Shown here: piece by piece, positions 36,009 to 45,518 of the stretch | How the letters are laid out: each line of letters begins with the position of its first letter | Numbering within the stretch: position 1 is the first letter of the stretch | Assembly (NCBI RefSeq): GCF_009649685.1 | Contig: NZ_WJPK01000001.1 | Location: 1,616,760-1,680,759 of the forward strand | Length of the DNA: 64,000 nt | DNA from: Flavobacteriaceae bacterium EG-1 | Lineage (GTDB): Bacteria; Bacteroidota; Bacteroidia; Flavobacteriales; Flavobacteriaceae | Direction of reading: 5' to 3' | Translations under genes and position numbers: made by a program | Notes under the pieces: generated by a model | Database searches by the model: none | The model's input: the letters and a program-made list of their open reading frames with translations, nothing else | What the model was told of the DNA's origin: nothing

Positions 36009-36922
36009 TGATTGACTATCAAAACATATTAGATACAATTGCTTTAAGTTGTTCCTCCGCAACTGCTAAAGGTAAGATTGCCAATTATATTCCAGAATTG
36101 TCAAAAGTTGATAGTTCAAAATTCGGAATTCATTTGGTTGATAGTACTATGAATAATTTTAGTGCAGGCGATGCGGATGAACTTTTTTCAATTCAAAGTA
36201 TTTCTAAAGTCTTTTCATTAACACATGCCATGAGCCTAATAGGCGAAGATGTCTGGAAAAGAGTTGATGTTGAACCCTCAGGAGACCCTTTCAACCATTT
36301 ATCACTTTTAGAGTTTGAAAATGGAATTCCAAGGAATCCGTTAATAAATGCGGGTGCAATTGTAATTGCAGATATTCTAGTTTCCAACCTTAAAAATCCA
36401 AAAGCTGATTTTTTAAATTTTGTACGTTTACTCTCTAATGACAATAGTATAAATTACAACGGGGATGTGGCGAAGTCAGAAAAAGAAACAGGATTTAGAA
36501 ACTTTGCTGCGGCCAATTTATTAAAATCTTACGGCAATTTAAAAAATGATGTTGAAGTAGTTTTAGACTTTTATTTTCATCAATGTTCAATAGAGATGTC
36601 TTGCGTACAATTAACAAAGGCATTTTATATTTTTATGAATAAAGGTGTTTGTCAACGGGGTAAAACCCATTTAACTATTCGACAAGAAAAGCGCATAAAT
36701 GCGCTGATGCTCACATGTGGTTTTTATGATGAAGCAGGTGAATTTGCATTTGAAGTAGGTCTGCCCGGAAAGAGTGGCGTTGGTGGAGGAATAGTAGCGC
36801 TACTTCCAGGAAAATATTGTGTAGCCACTTGGTCTCCAGGGTTAAATCCAAAAGGAAATTCCAAGCTTGGAATGGAAGCTTTGGAAAAATTAACTACTGC
36901 TACTCAACAATCAATTTTCTAG
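36008..36922 (+). CDS. glsA: Glutaminase
   Basis: This 304-residue glutaminase of the beta-lactamase-like fold hydrolyses glutamine to glutamate and ammonia. The catalytic Ser-x-x-Lys is in IQSISKVFSLT near residue 62. NPLINAGAIV, the KSEKETGFRNFA region and the C-terminal GKSGVGGGIVALLPGKY complete the family signature. Start and stop are tight: it overlaps gcvT by one base and abuts the next gene without a gap. The linkage to gcvT may reflect shared nitrogen flow but is not proof of it. Confidence 0.95.
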   Translation: MIDYQNILDTIALSCSSATAKGKIANYIPELSKVDSSKFGIHLVDSTMNNFSAGDADELFSIQSISKVFSLTHAMSLIGEDVWKRVDVEPSGDPFNHLSLLEFENGIPRNPLINAGAIVIADILVSNLKNPKADFLNFVRLLSNDNSINYNGDVAKSEKETGFRNFAAANLLKSYGNLKNDVEVVLDFYFHQCSIEMSCVQLTKAFYIFMNKGVCQRGKTHLTIRQEKRINALMLTCGFYDEAGEFAFEVGLPGKSGVGGGIVALLPGKYCVATWSPGLNPKGNSKLGMEALEKLTTATQQSIF

Positions 36923-37747
36923 ATGTTACAATCAAAAAGAATTCTCATTTTAGGTGGTAGTGGATTTCTTGGCCAATCTATTTACAAAGAGCTTTGTAAT
37001 TATTTTGACACATATGGCACTTATTTTTCAGCAAGAAAAGCATTTGAAAATAACAAGCAATTTTCTCGCTATGACCTTCAAGAAGACGACATTTTTAATG
37101 TATTAGAAAAGGTAAAACCACAAATAATTATATCGGCCCTTCGTGGAAACTTTGCGGCCCAAATACAAGCTCACCAACACATAGTAGAATATATTTCTAA
37201 AAACGACTGTGCCTTATTCTTTTTGTCCTCAGCAAACGTTTTTGATGCCTATAGTAAATACCCTTCGTACGAAAATGATAAAACTCTTTCTGAAAGTGTT
37301 TATGGACGATTAAAAATAAAAATAGAGAACATGTTGTTGCGTCTTCCAAAAAAGAAAATGGCAATTTTACGAGTACCAATGGTTTTTGGTAATGGATCGC
37401 CTCGAATTAAAGAAATGAAAAGATATATTTTAGAGAACGAACCGCTAGAAGTTTTTCCTAATCTAATAATGAACGTTACCAATGACGATAAATTAACACA
37501 ACAAATTCACTATCTTATCAACAGAAATAAAAGAGGAGTATTTCATTTAGGCAGCAAAGACCTTGTACATCACGAAGATTTTATAAAAGAAATTGTAGAT
37601 CGCATTGGAAATTTTAATCCTATCTACAAAAGGGTATTTACTACTAATGAAGAGCGCTACTTAGCAGTTCTTCCCAAGGATAACAAACTGCCAAAAAATT
37701 TACAAATTTCAAGTCAAGAAATAATTGAACATCATATTACAAGTTGA
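36923..37747 (+). CDS. SDR-type sugar-nucleotide reductase-like protein (RmlD-like)
   Basis: This 274-residue protein has an N-terminal Rossmann motif, LILGGSGFLGQSIY, a serine region, FFLSSANVFDAYSKYPSY, and the catalytic YxxxK as VYGRLKI near residue 127. RVPMVFGNGSPRI and the C-terminal substrate domain resemble dTDP-4-dehydrorhamnose reductases. Other sugar genes of that pathway are not adjacent, so the substrate is uncertain. It follows glsA with no gap and is probably co-transcribed with gcvT-glsA. Confidence 0.82.
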   Translation: MLQSKRILILGGSGFLGQSIYKELCNYFDTYGTYFSARKAFENNKQFSRYDLQEDDIFNVLEKVKPQIIISALRGNFAAQIQAHQHIVEYISKNDCALFFLSSANVFDAYSKYPSYENDKTLSESVYGRLKIKIENMLLRLPKKKMAILRVPMVFGNGSPRIKEMKRYILENEPLEVFPNLIMNVTNDDKLTQQIHYLINRNKRGVFHLGSKDLVHHEDFIKEIVDRIGNFNPIYKRVFTTNEERYLAVLPKDNKLPKNLQISSQEIIEHHITS

Positions 37748-37762
37748 AAAACATTGAAAACA

Positions 37763-38053
37763 ATGAAGAAACTAACAACCAAGGAAATAGATCAAAAATT
37801 ACTTTCAATAAAAGGTTGGAATTATTCTGACAATAAAATTCAAAAAGAATTTACGTTTACCAATTTTAAAGAAGCCTTTGCAATGATGACCAGAATTGCA
37901 TTTGAGTGTGAAGCTCATAACCACCATCCGGATTGGAGTAATGTTTATAAAAAAGTACATATTGCACTAAATACACATGATGCTGGCGGTGTTACTGAAA
38001 AAGATTTTGCATTAGCCAATGCAATTGAAAAGTTGGTTGATGATTGCAAGTGA
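37763..38053 (+). CDS. phhB: 4a-hydroxytetrahydrobiopterin dehydratase (pterin-4a-carbinolamine dehydratase)
   Basis: This 96-residue protein carries the active-site block EAHNHHPDWSNVYKKVHIAL, with the HHPDW signature, followed by NTHDAGGVTEKD. It dehydrates 4a-hydroxytetrahydrobiopterin to recycle the pterin cofactor used by aromatic amino acid hydroxylases. I start it at the ATG at 37763; a TTG at 37754 would add three residues. No phenylalanine hydroxylase gene is nearby. It sits fourth in the gcvT run. Confidence 0.93.
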   Translation: MKKLTTKEIDQKLLSIKGWNYSDNKIQKEFTFTNFKEAFAMMTRIAFECEAHNHHPDWSNVYKKVHIALNTHDAGGVTEKDFALANAIEKLVDDCK

Positions 38054-38089
38054 ATTTCTTAAATTTGCTTTGAAACAAATAGTATTAAA

Positions 38090-38800
38090 ATGGGAAGAGC
38101 TTTTGAATTTAGAAAAGCAAGGAAAATGAAACGATGGGCAGCAATGTCTAAAGCTTTCACGAGAATTGGTAAAGATATTGTTATGGCCGTTAAAGAAGGC
38201 GGTCCTGATCCCGATTCAAATTCGCGATTACGTGCGGTAATACAGAATGCAAAGGCTGTAAATATGCCGAAAGACAATATTGAAAGAGCCATAAAAAGAG
38301 CCACTGATAAAAACCAAGGTGATTACAAAGAAGTTCTTTTTGAAGGTTATGCTCCCCATGGGATTGCAATTTTAGTTGAAACCGCAACGGATAATAATAC
38401 CAGAACAGTCGCTAATGTTCGTAGTTATTTTAATAAATGTGATGGCAGTTTAGGAACATCCGGTTCGGTAGAATTTATGTTTGACCATACATGTAATTTT
38501 AGAATACCAGCTGAAGGAATTAATGCAGAAGAGCTGGAATTAGAATTAATCGATTTTGGTGCAGAAGAAGTTTTTGTTGACGAAGATGGAATTTTAATTT
38601 ATGCCCCTTTCGGAAGTTTTGGTGATATTCAAAAAGAATTAGAAAACAGAGAAATAGAGATATTATCCTCAGGATTTGAACGTATTCCGCAGGTGACAAA
38701 ACAACTTACCGAAGAACAAATGGCTGATGTTGAAAAACTCCTTGAAAAAATTGAAGAAGATGACGATGTACAAAATGTATATCATACGATGCAAGAATAA
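38090..38800 (+). CDS. YebC/PmpR family regulator or translation factor
   Basis: This 236-residue, full-length YebC protein begins MGRAFEFRKARKMKRWAAMS and contains the conserved PDPDSNSRLRAVIQNAKAVN, the NIERAIKRA segment, and GGxG-like EGYAPHGIAILVE. The C-terminal part is acidic. Family members have been described as DNA-binding regulators (PmpR) and, for some YebC homologues, as factors that relieve ribosome stalling at proline runs. Which role applies here cannot be told from sequence. It ends the gcvT run, before a strong terminator. Confidence 0.93.
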   Translation: MGRAFEFRKARKMKRWAAMSKAFTRIGKDIVMAVKEGGPDPDSNSRLRAVIQNAKAVNMPKDNIERAIKRATDKNQGDYKEVLFEGYAPHGIAILVETATDNNTRTVANVRSYFNKCDGSLGTSGSVEFMFDHTCNFRIPAEGINAEELELELIDFGAEEVFVDEDGILIYAPFGSFGDIQKELENREIEILSSGFERIPQVTKQLTEEQMADVEKLLEKIEEDDDVQNVYHTMQE

Positions 38801-38820
38801 GCAAAACTTATATTCATTAT

Positions 38821-38851
38821 AAAAAGAGGCCCGATTATTCGGGCCTCTTTC
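38821..38851. terminator. Bidirectional terminator
   Basis: AAAGAGGCCCGA and TCGGGCCTCTTT pair around a short TTAT-type loop, with A- and T-rich sides. It lies between yebC and the converging T9SS protein gene. Confidence 0.9.
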
Positions 38852-38877
38852 GTTTTAGTTACTTTACAGAATTATAT

Positions 38878-41800
38878 TTATTGTCGTTTAACCACCATTT
38901 GTTTTTGATACGGCACTCCTTTACTATCTAACATTTTAACAATATAAGAACCTTGCTGGTACGAATTTACATCTAGTATATAATTATTATCCGATTTAAT
39001 GTATTGCGGATTGTAGGACTCTATCATTCTACCTGACATGTCAAAAATTAAAATTTGTTGAATTTCAATCGGCCTTTCAAAACTTGCACGAGCTAAGTTA
39101 GAAACTTGATTTGGACTAATTTTTAAGGCATTCTCAGCCAGTTCTTCTACAATAGTAAATGTAATTGACAATGGAATTCCCATATCACCTCCTAAATTAT
39201 CTTCAGCGTAGGGCGTTGCCGTTACGGTGTATTCTCCATAGTCAAAATTATTACCAATATAATCGCCTATAGGTAAGTCTCTAAATAAAGCAAAAGGCTC
39301 CAGGCTTTCAGTACGTGCAGTACTTTGTTCACCAGATAATTCTAATCGAACACTTTCAACATCATTAGTAGTATTCGCTCTAATATCTAAAAACAAAGAA
39401 CCTATTTGACTAAGTCTAATTTTCACACCATCAATCAAATCAAAATGTTCTGACTCATTTTCTGCATTCATTAACGTGAAACCTAATACGGCTAAAGTCG
39501 GTGTAGAATCGATAAATTCAAAATCGATAGTAACTGTTTCTCCTGCATCACCATTTAAGCTATTTTCAGAATACGGAGTCCCTGATAAGGTATATTCTCC
39601 TAAGTCAAAATTATGCCCAATATAATCTCCTATTGGTAAATCTTGATATAATGCATATGGTGGAACACTCTCGCTTCTTATTATACTTTGAGTTCCAGAC
39701 AATTCAAAACCGACACTTTCCGTATCAGTTCCTGTTTCAGCACGAATATCCAAGTTCTGAGTCGGTAACGATGAAATATCGATTTGCATACCATTAGTTA
39801 TAGGGAACAAATCTTGTTCATTATCAGCATTTACTAACCAAAATGCAATAATGGTATTCTGGCTTTCAGCTTTTACAATTATATCTTCTGTAGCCGTATT
39901 TATACATTGTGTTAATGGATCTGTATAAGTATATGTAATCTCATAAGTACCTATACCTATTGATGGATTAAACATTCCACCATTTACCCCTACTCCACTA
40001 TAGTCGCCTCCTTGTGGTAATCCTCCCGAAAGGTCAAAAGCAGTATCTGTATCTAAAACATCTAAAAATGGATTCAATGTTACTTCTGGCGGTTCTGGAT
40101 CTAAAATTTGAACGTCAATTCTGAAAGAACAACCATTTGCGTCATAAACATTTGCTGAATAATTACCAGCACTTAATCCTGTAGCAGTTTCACCTTCAAA
40201 AGAAAATGAACTCCACGAAACCACGTATGGCGGCGTACCTCCGGAAGGTATTATGGTAACATTACCCCCTCCTCCACAGGTTGTAGGATCTTCGGAAGTA
40301 TATACAGCTGTTAAACTTGAACAAACTGGATCACCATCAACTAACTCAAAGTTAATCGCAAACGAATTACCCATTTCTCCACCCAAACCATTTTCGGAAT
40401 ATGGAATGGCAGCTACAGTATATGTGCCTACAATAAAGTCTTCGCCAATATAATCCCCTATTGGTAAATCTCTATATAAAGCAAAAGGCTGTAAACTTTC
40501 AGTTCTTGCTGTCGATAAAGCACCTTCTAATGAAATACGCACACTTTCAACACCTTCAGCGGTATTAGCGCGAATATCTAAATGTGTTGTTGGCAAAGAA
40601 TTAATATCAATTTGTTGACCTTCGGTCAAATCAAAAAGCGGCAAATTCGTATCTGCATTAATTAAAGTAAAACTTGTTACCCTATTTGTACTTTCTGGAA
40701 CCACTGTAATCTCTTGAATTGCGGAGTTGATACAATTCGTAACGGGGTTTTCATATGTATAACTAATTTCATAACTACCTGGTCCACTTGGTTCAAAAAT
40801 TCCTGATGTAACACCTTCACCTGAATATACTCCTCCTTCAGGCATCCCCCCTGTTAATAGGAAAGGGAGTTCATTCTCCGTTATCTCTGAAAATGGATTT
40901 AGAGTTACTTCTGGAAGTTCAGGGTCTAAAATTTCAACATCAATTCTGATAGAACAACCATTTGAATCATAAACATTTGCCGAATAAATACCCGCACTAA
41001 GTCCTATAGCAGTTTCCCCTTCAAAAGAGAATGAACTCCATGCAACCACATAGGGTGGTGCACCACCGGAAGGTATTATAGTAACATTACCACCTCCACC
41101 ACAAGTTGTCGGATTTTCTGTAGTAAAAACAGCTGATAAACTTGAACAAGCAGGATCACCATCGACTAATTCAAAATTAATATTAAGAGGATTACCCATA
41201 TCGCCACCAAGTCCATCTTCAGCATATGGTATTGCTGAAACCGTATAATTTCCTACAATAAAATCTGCTCCAATATAATCACCTATTGGAAGATCTCTAT
41301 ATAAAGCAAAAGGTTGCAGACTTTCTGTTCTTGCAGATATTAATGCGCCATTTATAGAAATCCGAACACTTTCAACATCATCGGTCGTATTAGCACGAAT
41401 ATCTAAATGTGTTGTTGGTAAGGTATTAATATCAATTATTTGGCCCTCAGTAAGGTCAAAAATTGGCAAATCAGTATCCGCATCAATAAGTGTAAATCCT
41501 GTTATACTTAAACTAGAATAATCGGGTAGAACCGTTACAGTTTGCAAACAGGTACCAACGTTTCCAGCATTATCCGTAATGGACCATGAAATAGTTGTTG
41601 TTCCTACAGGATAAGGTTGCCCAAACTCTACATTATCGCTTCTAACTGCTGTTAAGTCTGGTTGTAGTCCACAATTATCATCATATTCCGGAGTTGGAAT
41701 AGCAATAATTACAGGTTCACTATTAACAGATACTTCTTCAATATTTGCAGTACAAACGAGAGTTGGTGCTTCATTATCAATTACAGTCACAGTAAATGAA

Positions 41801-43431
41801 CAGTTTGATGAATTTCCACTAGAATCGGTAGCAGTCACGGTCACTACAGTAACACCTTCTTCAAACTCAGTTTCCGACATAAAATCTGCACTAAGGTTAA
41901 CTTCACCACTATTATCGGTAGCAGTCGGTGTAAATGCTACAACCGCCCCGCATGCACCAGGGTCATTGTTTACCATTATATCAGCAGGACATGTAATTAC
42001 AGGTGGTTCTACATCTTCTTCAACCTCAACTATTACGGTCCATTGCTGTTCCAATAAATCACTAGAAATAACATTGTAAATTACAGGAATACTAAAATCT
42101 TGTTCCTCATTTGAGGCTGGACTAGAAGTTGCCCCGTCAGAAAGCATTATTGTTGGTGTTAAAGCTGTAAGATTCGTGCCAATAGGCACTTTTAATGTAA
42201 CTGTTTTGGCTTCTACGTCTATTTCTGTATCGCCAATTTGTTTTGGAAAAGAAAAAGCAGTTATGTCGTTTGCTGCAGTTTGACCTGAAGTAATAGTCAC
42301 AATTTGAGTACATACAGCCATATTATTACTGGCATCAATAGCTGTCCATGTTATTGTTGTAATTCCTTGAGGAAAAGCATCTTCTAAGGTTAACTCCGAA
42401 TTATCAGATCGTTCGTAGGTCGACTCCGCTAACGGATCTAACATACAATTGTCAGATACTATTGGGTAATCGATTTCCAACTGTTGTGGTCCTGAACCTA
42501 TAATACTAATGTCCGCTGAACAGATAATAGATGGATTTTCCTCGTCATTAACCATTATAATTTGTTCACAAGGTTCCGACCGATTACCTGCTTCGTCTAT
42601 TGCTGTCCAAGTAATTGTAGTGGAGCCTTTTTGAAAAGGATCTGTTAGATTTAGATTATCACTTCTAACACCTTCAAATTCAATGATTTCAGAAACATTG
42701 TCGGTTGCCGTAGGTTCCGATAATGGAAATGATGCATCACAACTATTTTCTTGGGTATTTATAGTTACTGGCTCTGGACAGGTAATTGTAGGAGCTTCAT
42801 TATCTTCTATAGTATTTAGATTACCTGGTGAACCTATATCACCCAGGGCACTTTCATAGCTATTAAACAATGGAGTTTCTTCTTCTCCAGGCTCAATACT
42901 GCTTAAAGACCAACTACCACCTTCAGTATTATCAAATTCAAGCGCAATTAAGAAGATTGATTTACCATCTGAACCATTTGGCCAACCACTTCCAACATCA
43001 TAAACTACTTGTTCAGTAGTGTTTAATTGATCTTCATTATCGCCTGAATATGCTTCAAAACTATCCCATATTCCTATGGAATCACCACTATTATTTAAGG
43101 GTGGCCAATTAACTACTCTAATGGCATCCACAAATCCCCAATCATGTTCAAATTGACCCTCAGGTAAATCATCATCATAAAGAATTACCGATTTATTCGG
43201 CATTAATATGTATGAAGGAATATTTGCTGCACTAATCCCAGCACCCGAGTTATCATCTAGTACATAGCCATCTAAATCAATAGCCTCGGATCCATTATTA
43301 TAAATTTCAATCCATTCACCATCTGAATTAGACATTGGATCAAACATAATTTCAGTAATGATTAAACTGGACTCCTGTCCATATGATAAAAAGGAAAATA
43401 CTACAAGTACAGAAAAAAAAGAATTTTTCAT
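38878..43431 (-). CDS. Giant modular secreted protein with lamin-tail, HYR and repeated modules and T9SS sorting domain
   Basis: The protein is 1517 residues. A signal peptide (1-19) is followed by a lamin-tail domain (about 24-150), HYR-type beta domains (about 211-295, 296-384, 473-552, 553-636) and a DUF5018-like segment (about 385-470). Then come four copies of a module of roughly 115 residues at about 641-756, 914-1031, 1192-1306 and 1311-1428. Each module contains the phrase FALYRDLPIGDYIG or a close variant. Between copies 1 and 2, and 2 and 3, lies an SprB-like domain starting TTCGGGGNVTIIPSGG plus a PKD-like domain (757-912 and 1032-1190). The C-terminus (about 1436-1517) is a T9SS type A sorting domain. 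It is likely exported by the gliding-associated type IX system and is a candidate adhesin. Confidence 0.9.
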   Translation of the reverse strand: MKNSFFSVLVVFSFLSYGQESSLIITEIMFDPMSNSDGEWIEIYNNGSEAIDLDGYVLDDNSGAGISAANIPSYILMPNKSVILYDDDLPEGQFEHDWGFVDAIRVVNWPPLNNSGDSIGIWDSFEAYSGDNEDQLNTTEQVVYDVGSGWPNGSDGKSIFLIALEFDNTEGGSWSLSSIEPGEEETPLFNSYESALGDIGSPGNLNTIEDNEAPTITCPEPVTINTQENSCDASFPLSEPTATDNVSEIIEFEGVRSDNLNLTDPFQKGSTTITWTAIDEAGNRSEPCEQIIMVNDEENPSIICSADISIIGSGPQQLEIDYPIVSDNCMLDPLAESTYERSDNSELTLEDAFPQGITTITWTAIDASNNMAVCTQIVTITSGQTAANDITAFSFPKQIGDTEIDVEAKTVTLKVPIGTNLTALTPTIMLSDGATSSPASNEEQDFSIPVIYNVISSDLLEQQWTVIVEVEEDVEPPVITCPADIMVNNDPGACGAVVAFTPTATDNSGEVNLSADFMSETEFEEGVTVVTVTATDSSGNSSNCSFTVTVIDNEAPTLVCTANIEEVSVNSEPVIIAIPTPEYDDNCGLQPDLTAVRSDNVEFGQPYPVGTTTISWSITDNAGNVGTCLQTVTVLPDYSSLSITGFTLIDADTDLPIFDLTEGQIIDINTLPTTHLDIRANTTDDVESVRISINGALISARTESLQPFALYRDLPIGDYIGADFIVGNYTVSAIPYAEDGLGGDMGNPLNINFELVDGDPACSSLSAVFTTENPTTCGGGGNVTIIPSGGAPPYVVAWSSFSFEGETAIGLSAGIYSANVYDSNGCSIRIDVEILDPELPEVTLNPFSEITENELPFLLTGGMPEGGVYSGEGVTSGIFEPSGPGSYEISYTYENPVTNCINSAIQEITVVPESTNRVTSFTLINADTNLPLFDLTEGQQIDINSLPTTHLDIRANTAEGVESVRISLEGALSTARTESLQPFALYRDLPIGDYIGEDFIVGTYTVAAIPYSENGLGGEMGNSFAINFELVDGDPVCSSLTAVYTSEDPTTCGGGGNVTIIPSGGTPPYVVSWSSFSFEGETATGLSAGNYSANVYDANGCSFRIDVQILDPEPPEVTLNPFLDVLDTDTAFDLSGGLPQGGDYSGVGVNGGMFNPSIGIGTYEITYTYTDPLTQCINTATEDIIVKAESQNTIIAFWLVNADNEQDLFPITNGMQIDISSLPTQNLDIRAETGTDTESVGFELSGTQSIIRSESVPPYALYQDLPIGDYIGHNFDLGEYTLSGTPYSENSLNGDAGETVTIDFEFIDSTPTLAVLGFTLMNAENESEHFDLIDGVKIRLSQIGSLFLDIRANTTNDVESVRLELSGEQSTARTESLEPFALFRDLPIGDYIGNNFDYGEYTVTATPYAEDNLGGDMGIPLSITFTIVEELAENALKISPNQVSNLARASFERPIEIQQILIFDMSGRMIESYNPQYIKSDNNYILDVNSYQQGSYIVKMLDSKGVPYQKQMVVKRQ

Positions 43432-43775
43432 AATGGTTAGGTTTTAGTTAAATTAATTATGGATCAAACAGATAAGAAGTACGAACCAAAAAAAATGAAT
43501 TTAAAACTATGGTAGCACAAAATTTTTGGCATACCATTACCAATTAACAAGTAGGTTTATTTGTTAAAAACTTGGGAAATGTGCATTTTACAACACCTTT
43601 TTAAACTATAACCATTATTGTAGATTTCTAAATAATTGTTGTGAACACAAAAGAAATTGTTGTGATGAATAGGAGTATATGTTGTGGAAGAAATTTACTA
43701 CACCTAAAAATTGTAATGCATTAATAAACAGATCAATACAAAAATTATTAACATTTACAATATAAAAAATAATGA
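43432..43775. other. 344-bp AT-rich intergenic stretch with an 11-bp direct repeat
   Basis: No gene is seen here. The repeat AATTGTTGTGA occurs at 43634-43644 and 43655-43665, a 21-bp period, which could place two regulator sites on the same helix face. The stretch should also contain the promoter of the leftward T9SS protein; I could not identify a clean TAnnTTTG element. Confidence 0.5.
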
Positions 43776-44327
43776 TTATATTGAAGGTTTTGCAAACCTA
43801 TTCGACCGAAGCCCAGCAGTATTTTTATAAAAAGCTACATAAGTTTCGAAGTCACCATTTATGTTGTTGGAAGTATAATATGCTTCTGAAATTTTAATTT
43901 GTTTTTTTCCGTAATCAAAAGCTACCAAAACTATAGGTACTTTTGCCTCTTTGGCGATATAATAAAATCCTGTTTTCCATTTCTTAACCTTTTTTCGTGT
44001 ACCTTCTGGTGCAAGTGTTAAATGTATTTTATCAACTTTCTGAATTAAATCTGCACATGCTGTTACAAAATTATTATTTCTAGATCGATCTACTGGCATT
44101 CCACCCATCCATCTAAAATACCAACCATACGGCCACTTAAAAAGACTACTTTTACCAACAAAATTGAATTCTTCATTCAAAACTCGACGTATTAAAAGTC
44201 CCATGAAGAAATCTAGATTACTGGTATGAGGTGCGACAATAACGACACATTTATCAATTTTAGGAAAAGTACCAACTAAGCTCCAACCCAAAAGCCTGTA
44301 GAATATGAACTTTGCTAATTGATGCAT
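43776..44327 (-). CDS. Small 1-acyl-glycerol-3-phosphate acyltransferase-like protein
   Basis: This 183-residue PlsC-family acyltransferase has the HxxxxD catalytic motif, His34-TSNL-Asp39, within VAPHTSNLDFFMG, and the second motif APEGTRKKVKKW near residue 107. It is shorter than housekeeping PlsC (about 240 residues) and may acylate a lipid or glycolipid other than lysophosphatidate. It follows the kdsB-HAD-kdnB genes by about 60 bp in the same direction, which leaves open a role in envelope lipid or LPS assembly. Confidence 0.85.
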   Translation of the reverse strand: MHQLAKFIFYRLLGWSLVGTFPKIDKCVVIVAPHTSNLDFFMGLLIRRVLNEEFNFVGKSSLFKWPYGWYFRWMGGMPVDRSRNNNFVTACADLIQKVDKIHLTLAPEGTRKKVKKWKTGFYYIAKEAKVPIVLVAFDYGKKQIKISEAYYTSNNINGDFETYVAFYKNTAGLRSNRFAKPSI

Positions 44328-44386
44328 GGGTGTATTTTTTATAAAATCGCATTAATTTTGGGCCGCGTTCCTTGCAACAATTAACT

Positions 44387-45514
44387 CTATATTTTTCTAT
44401 AGATTGATTTTAGTTTTTCTCTCGTTATCCTTTCTTTCCAGTTCTTACCTAAGGCATTTTCCCATAATGGTTCCATTTTAAGAGCAACATTACAAAGGGT
44501 ATTAAAATCATCTTCAGTAAGTTCTTTACAAATGCCTGAGGGTAAATCTATTTGATGCTTTTCTTTCATTTTATTAAAAAGCTTAACACTGTCACCATAA
44601 AATTCTTCTAGATGTTGAAATACTAAACAATTACCAATGCCATGTTTAACTCCTAGTAAATAAGATAACCCATAGCTCATTGCATGCGCAACTCCAACCT
44701 GAGAGTAAGCAATACTCATGCCGCCATGCCATGAAGCCATCATTAATTTTTCTCTAGATTCTTGTTTATCAATATCTTCTAGATATACTTCTTTACAAAG
44801 TTCTAGTGCCATTTCGCCATAGCTTTTGCTAAAGGCATTTAAGTAAGTACCGTTTAAAGATTCTATACAATGAATATAACAATCCATACCTGTATAAAAC
44901 CATTGATTCTTAGGAACACCAATACTTAAATCGGGATCCAAAATAACTTGATCAAAAACGGTAAAATCTGAATTAATTCCCAATTTTTTATCAGGGCCTA
45001 ATAATACAGTGGTTCGTGACACTTCGGCACCTGTACCACTTATTGTTGGTACACCCACGTGGTAAATTGATGATTTCTGAATTAAATCCCAACCTTGATA
45101 ATCTGCTGCACTACCTTTATTTGTTAGTAATAATGAAACTGCTTTGGCTAAATCTAGTAAAGTACCTCCACCAATACCTACAATACCAGAAGGCAAGCTC
45201 TCATACTTTTCACGAATTAATCCAACCAGTTCATCAACTTGTTTTGTTTTCGGTTCTTCAGCAGATGAAACAAATATTAATTCGTCGTTAAACCGTAATG
45301 GAACATTTTTAGCTAACATGGTATTTTTAAATACGTCATCAACTAAGAAAATAAAAGGAGCATCAATATGCTTTCTTTCTGGCAACAATATTTCATCTAA
45401 CTGATTAAAACTTCCTTTACCGAATATAACTTTAGGTACTTGTGGAAAATTTCTGTGCTTTATTGTATTTTCAATTGCACTGTCATTTTCATCTATCTCA
45501 TTTTTAATCTTCAT
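44387..45514 (-). CDS. kdnB: Iron-containing alcohol dehydrogenase, KdnB-like (Kdo 8-oxidase)
   Basis: This 375-residue type III (Fe) dehydrogenase has a nucleotide loop, GIVGIGGGTLLDLAKAV (110-126). Candidate metal ligands are Asp211 and His215 in GMDCYIHCIESLNG, His277 in VAHAMSYGL and His291 in VKHGIGNCL. It resembles Shewanella KdnB, which oxidises C8 of 3-deoxy-manno-octulosonate to an aldehyde as the first step to 8-amino-Kdo, and it starts with the KdnB-like VPKVIFGKGSF. The neighbouring kdsB makes CMP-Kdo, which strongly supports a Kdo-related substrate. The partner aminotransferase KdnA is not in the window. Confidence 0.8.
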   Translation of the reverse strand: MKIKNEIDENDSAIENTIKHRNFPQVPKVIFGKGSFNQLDEILLPERKHIDAPFIFLVDDVFKNTMLAKNVPLRFNDELIFVSSAEEPKTKQVDELVGLIREKYESLPSGIVGIGGGTLLDLAKAVSLLLTNKGSAADYQGWDLIQKSSIYHVGVPTISGTGAEVSRTTVLLGPDKKLGINSDFTVFDQVILDPDLSIGVPKNQWFYTGMDCYIHCIESLNGTYLNAFSKSYGEMALELCKEVYLEDIDKQESREKLMMASWHGGMSIAYSQVGVAHAMSYGLSYLLGVKHGIGNCLVFQHLEEFYGDSVKLFNKMKEKHQIDLPSGICKELTEDDFNTLCNVALKMEPLWENALGKNWKERITREKLKSIYRKI

Positions 45515-45518
45515 AGAA

